This document shows positions 60,260 through 64,000 of a stretch of DNA of 64,000 nt, one piece after another. The DNA comes from Cynocephalus volans (Eukaryota; Chordata; Mammalia; Dermoptera; Cynocephalidae), in assembly GCF_027409185.1 (NCBI RefSeq), contig NC_084474.1, positions 23,527,382 through 23,591,381 on the forward strand, in the 5' to 3' direction. The translations under genes and the position numbers were made by a program. Numbering within the stretch: position 1 is the first letter of the stretch; each line of letters begins with the position of its first letter. The notes under the pieces were generated by a model. That model ran no database searches. It saw only the letters and a program-made list of their open reading frames with translations, and was not told the DNA's origin.

Positions 60260-62379
60260 GTAACACCCTTCCATGTGTCAAATCCATCTGAGGCATGTTT
60301 TTGTTTGTTTTGATGGGTTGCTACACTGAATGCTTGTTTACCAATCACAGACTAATTGTTTTATAGGAAAGTGTTTTTCCAAGTCAGTCATTCCCAGTGG
60401 AACTGAGAGCTGCTCATGAGAGGAGAGAAGGGAGCTGGTGCCCATGCTCTTGTATCATTTAAGAATGAAGTCACTCATTAGCACTAATCCACTCCAGATG
60501 GTGATTCTGGAAGAGGCATAATAGTCCCCCCTCCACCCTACCACCAAAGCCTTGTATTACATAAATTTTAGACATTTTTGTACGTCACAGGTCCTTTGTA
60601 GTTTCAGATTCTATCTACATAGCTGAAAAATTCTAATACAAAATCTAATAGAAAATGAACAGAAATGGCATCTTCCAAAACAGCCCAGTTCCTAGTTCAG
60701 ACAGACTTGCCTTAAAATTGTCTGGAGGATGGTAATAAAACCAAAATCCTCTAACATAGTTTGTCATAGTTTGGGAAATTGGAAAGCAAGGCATAGTCCT
60801 GGCCTTTAGAGACTAGATTTAGAGACATGGGAGGAAAGAAAAATAGATAGAGTTCCGGTTATATTTCCCTATTCTCGAAATTGTATTCATGGCACATTCT
60901 TAGCATTCACTTGTTGATGGATCTGTAGTATATACATCCGTTCATTAAAAAAATAAATAAAAAGGCTTCTTATTCATTGAACCACATTGGCTATAGAGTT
61001 CCTTTCCTGGAAACATCACTGCGGGAGTTTATTCCTAGAAGGCATGGTATGGAGAACCCTTTTTCAACTGTGCACCGGTCAGTGCAGTTTACAAAGCATG
61101 ATAGCAATATAGAGACCATCTACAAATGGCCTCATTGTGATTCTTATTAAGGGACATGTATTTATGGAACATCTGCAGAGATCTAAGAGCCTTGCACTCT
61201 TAGAAGGAAAGCTGTTCTATAAATCTAACATATAATTATTGTAATTATTATGTCTATTACTTTCTGCTTAAGATTCAAAACTAAATTAAATAGTACCAGA
61301 ATATAGATGAGACTGGGGGAAAAGAAGACTTGCTCATGACATATTGCAGAGATTGCAGCAGGCTCTTTCCCTTGCTTCCAAAGTCCCTTGACAAAAAGGA
61401 AAGTACTATTGTTGTTGCTATTACTTCACAGTTCTGATCTCATTGTATTTCATTACTTTAAAATGCAAATACACACACTGTTTCTTAAAAAAAAATTAAC
61501 AGCCAATTTACAATCAACCGATTATTAAGGGAGTTTACATAACAACTGTTTCAGTGCCTGGTGGAGTGCCTTGCACAGAATAATTGCTCCATAAGTGCCA
61601 GCTGATTAAGCAACATCACAAATATTCTCACATGTTCTATTTATTGCAATAATTTTCTGTTTTGCTATTTGTTACAGTGGGAACTTGAAATGTGAGAAAA
61701 GAACAATATTTGTTATGAAATCCAGAGAAGAGTAGATGTTAAAACTTGTAGTGTTAGTAAAATTGCAAGACCCGTCCTTACCTTCACTATGAACTCTGCT
61801 TGGTGCAGCTGCCAAAAATAGGGGCTGGGAAACAAATTGCATAAAAGTGAACAAAATTTCCAACAGTAAAGCTCCTAGATGAGTGGACTACGGGTGTTTT
61901 TGTGATTATCAGTTTCTTCTTACTCTGTGGTTTCTTGAACTTGAGACTTGCCTTTGGGACAATTTTACTCAGTAGCAAAACCACAAGTTGCCCAGAGGGC
62001 TCAGCCACATGTCTGGGCATAAACCCAGTTGTTCTCTGGAGGCTGGCAACCACATCAGACAAGAACCTTGAGCTTCAGAGTACATTGGAGAACCCTTGAA
62101 TAACCCTGGATATACAGAGTGAGATAAGCCCAGCTCATCTCATGGGGGTGTTGGTGGAGAGGGGGTGAGGGGTGTCAATAATGGACTGTGAGGTACTGGT
62201 CAATGGCCTTTTGCAGAAAGGCTAGACACTGTAGGTCTCAACAAAACCTGGCCTTCTTATCTAGAATTCTTCATGGTGCTAAAGTAGCCACAGTTGGAGG
62301 GGTGGGAGTTGGCAAGAGAATGCATAATTTGGCTAATATTTATAATGAACATAACTATAAAATGTAATAGGTAAAACTA

Positions 62380-62485
62380 CTATGTGTTATGTGTCAGGCA
62401 CTGTTCAGGGTGCTTTACACATGAATCACATGCAATTCTTTAATTCTCTCAACAATCTCATGAGGTGGTAATTATTATTTAATAT
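62380..62485 (-). repeat. MIR, first part (split)
   Basis: 'tgtgtcaggcactgttcagg' and 'caatctcatgaggtggtaat' are antisense MIR. It continues at 63262. Confidence 0.85.
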
Positions 62486-63261
62486 CACCCTATTAAAGGT
62501 TTTTAATGTTTTTAATCAAAGTAATTCACATATATAATTTAAAGGTATGAGACCTCTAATGAGAGGTACAGTTCCTGCCCAACTCTCCACCCCCAACTCT
62601 CACTCCCCAGAGTCAACCACTTTTAATTCTTTCAGCTGTTTTTCTGCTATTGTCGTGAGTGTACCACTGGTATGCTCCTATTTCTTGATTTTTCAATTTT
62701 AGACATTATTTACTGACTTTCTACTGTAGATGATTAAGACTGAGCCTTACACAGGCTGGGCTTTACCCTCTATTCGGGAATTCCCTTGACTCTCCCCTGG
62801 GTTGAACCTCTTGCTTCTTGGATCCCATGTCTCCCTCTTTGTTAGCTTACTATCTTGTTTTTATGGAGCACATCCTCAAGTAATCTCCTGAGATGTGCAC
62901 AAAGTCCTCTTATTTTTACACTCCCCCACACTCCCACCTTCAGGTTACCTGGGTCCTGCACTTCGAGAGCCTTTCCAGGATTCCACAGCTCATCAGCTTG
63001 CTTCTCGCAGGCTTCTCTCCCACAGACACTTAGCAGAATTAAGATGCAGCTCAAGTAGGTCACTTCCTTTCAGCCAGATGTTCCTAATTTCCAACATTTG
63101 GTTGATGTCTCTCATCTGCTGTCATCTTGCTCCCTTTTTGTTCTTATTGATTTATACCTTTTTATTCCTTACTCTCATATTAGTGGAATTTCAGTAGGAA
63201 ACAAATAGATGAATGCCTGTGTTCATTCTGCCATATTTAACTAGAAGACCCTAGTCTAAAT
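62486..63261. mobile_element. insertion splitting the MIR
   Basis: A 0.78-kb segment with L1-like wording at its start ('aagtaattcacatatataat'). Family and ends are approximate, and I did not find a clear target duplication. Confidence 0.5.
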
Positions 63262-63390
63262 TTTAGATATGAGTAAAAACTGAGACCAAAAGAGGTTAAG
63301 TAACTTGCCTAAGGTCACACGGCCACCACATGGAGAAGCTGAGCTGGAATTAAGCTTTTATATCAGTTTGACTACAAAGGTACTTCCTGA
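63262..63390 (-). repeat. MIR, second part (split)
   Basis: 'gaggttaagtaacttgccta' and 'aggtcacacggcc' complete the MIR begun at 62380. Confidence 0.88.
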
Positions 63391-64000
63391 AGTGCCTTAC
63401 CAAGACCAGATGGCCATCTCTCAGGAAACTCTAGGGTGGTCCCAGCAACCTTAGTGGCCAAAAAGAGCAGGCTTCAGCCTAGCCTGCACTGAATGGTTAG
63501 TGGCCACTGCCAACGCTTGACACTGAGCCCTGAACCACAACTATGAGCTCGGCCACTCTCACCTCATAGAAATGTATTTCCATCTTTATTCTACATGCCA
63601 TATTTGTCCCAAGTCAATTATATGCTTTAACTTGTCAAGAGGTTTTCACTATACACTTGTTTAGAAGAGGGTTGTGCCTCTGGGCCTGTGTTGCAACCTA
63701 AACAAGAAAAACTCAATAAGAAATATGGAAAGTAGTTCTCAGTGTATGTTGCATCATGAAAACAATAAGTGAATTACAAACAAAACTAAACTTAGAGGCT
63801 TATGGCTGTTTTGACATTTGCAATATTTGCATATGCTGCATACACCTGTGCTCCACAGCACTGTCTCTGGTCATAGCTGTTGCCCTCAGGAAATGTCTGG
63901 GGAAGGTAAGCAACAGTAGCGTGGCCCATGCCATTTTCTAGTACATGTGCTCCAGTCTTGTGCTTAACCCACATTTATTATGAAGTGGAGATACATGAGA

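Larger units (their letters stand above)
60260..64000 (+). other. TRIM55: TRIM55 intron 2 (to window end)
   Basis: No B-box-like coding sequence is found, so the next exon is outside. The intron holds a MIR split by another insertion (62380-63390). From 60260 to 62370 I see only AT-rich unique sequence with a short AAAT run at 60949. Confidence 0.8.

Overview
This is eutherian mammalian nuclear DNA. It has split genes with GT-AG introns, mammal-wide ancient repeats (MIR, L2, MLT1-type LTRs, MER2/Tigger, L1) and a small tRNA cluster, with no prokaryotic features. The lineage-specific repeats are short SINEs made almost only of tRNA-Ile-like sequence, as monomers and head-to-tail dimers, with AAAT-rich tails and 9-15 bp target-site duplications. 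I see no Alu, B1/B2, BovB or carnivore SINE. From memory, simple tRNA-Ile-type SINEs of this kind fit a colugo (CYN family) or a horseshoe bat (Rhin-1 family); I cannot choose between them without a search.

Layout. (1) 1-30.8 kb: the last three coding exons of DNAJC5B (cysteine-string protein beta) on the + strand, split by introns of 3.5 and 26.6 kb. Joined, they account for residues about 41-199 of a 199-residue protein. The large intron carries a nearly complete but inactive class I endogenous retrovirus on the opposite strand (8378-14773; paired LTRs, 5-bp target duplication, tRNA-Phe-type primer site). It sits inside older ERV-like DNA, and the intron also holds L1, MLT1, MIR, SINE and mariner-type MITE copies. 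(2) 30.8-44.2 kb: intergenic, mainly old repeats. (3) 44.2-45.9 kb: a CpG-rich island with tRNA-Arg(ACG) on the - strand and, on the + strand, an intron-containing tRNA-Tyr(GTA), a decayed second tRNA-Tyr and tRNA-Ala(AGC). (4) 46-59 kb: repeat-rich intergenic DNA, including an antisense L1 (51.3-56.4 kb) that itself holds a younger SINE and a younger L1 3' end. (5) 59.1-64 kb: promoter, 5' leader and first two coding exons of TRIM55 (MuRF2), encoding the RING domain, then intron 2 to the window end.

The order DNAJC5B - tRNA cluster - TRIM55, both protein genes on +, matches (from memory) human 8q13.1. The genes do not form one pathway: DNAJC5B is an Hsc70 co-chaperone of vesicle membranes, TRIM55 a muscle E3 ligase, and the tRNAs are Pol III genes. 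Most open reading frames elsewhere are chance frames, low-complexity runs or transposon remnants. I found no convincing undescribed system. The best leads are the decayed second tRNA-Tyr with intact Pol III signals, the alternative in-frame DNAJC5B donor, a start-stop element in the TRIM55 leader, an unexplained CpG island beside the tRNAs, and nested insertions that date one another.
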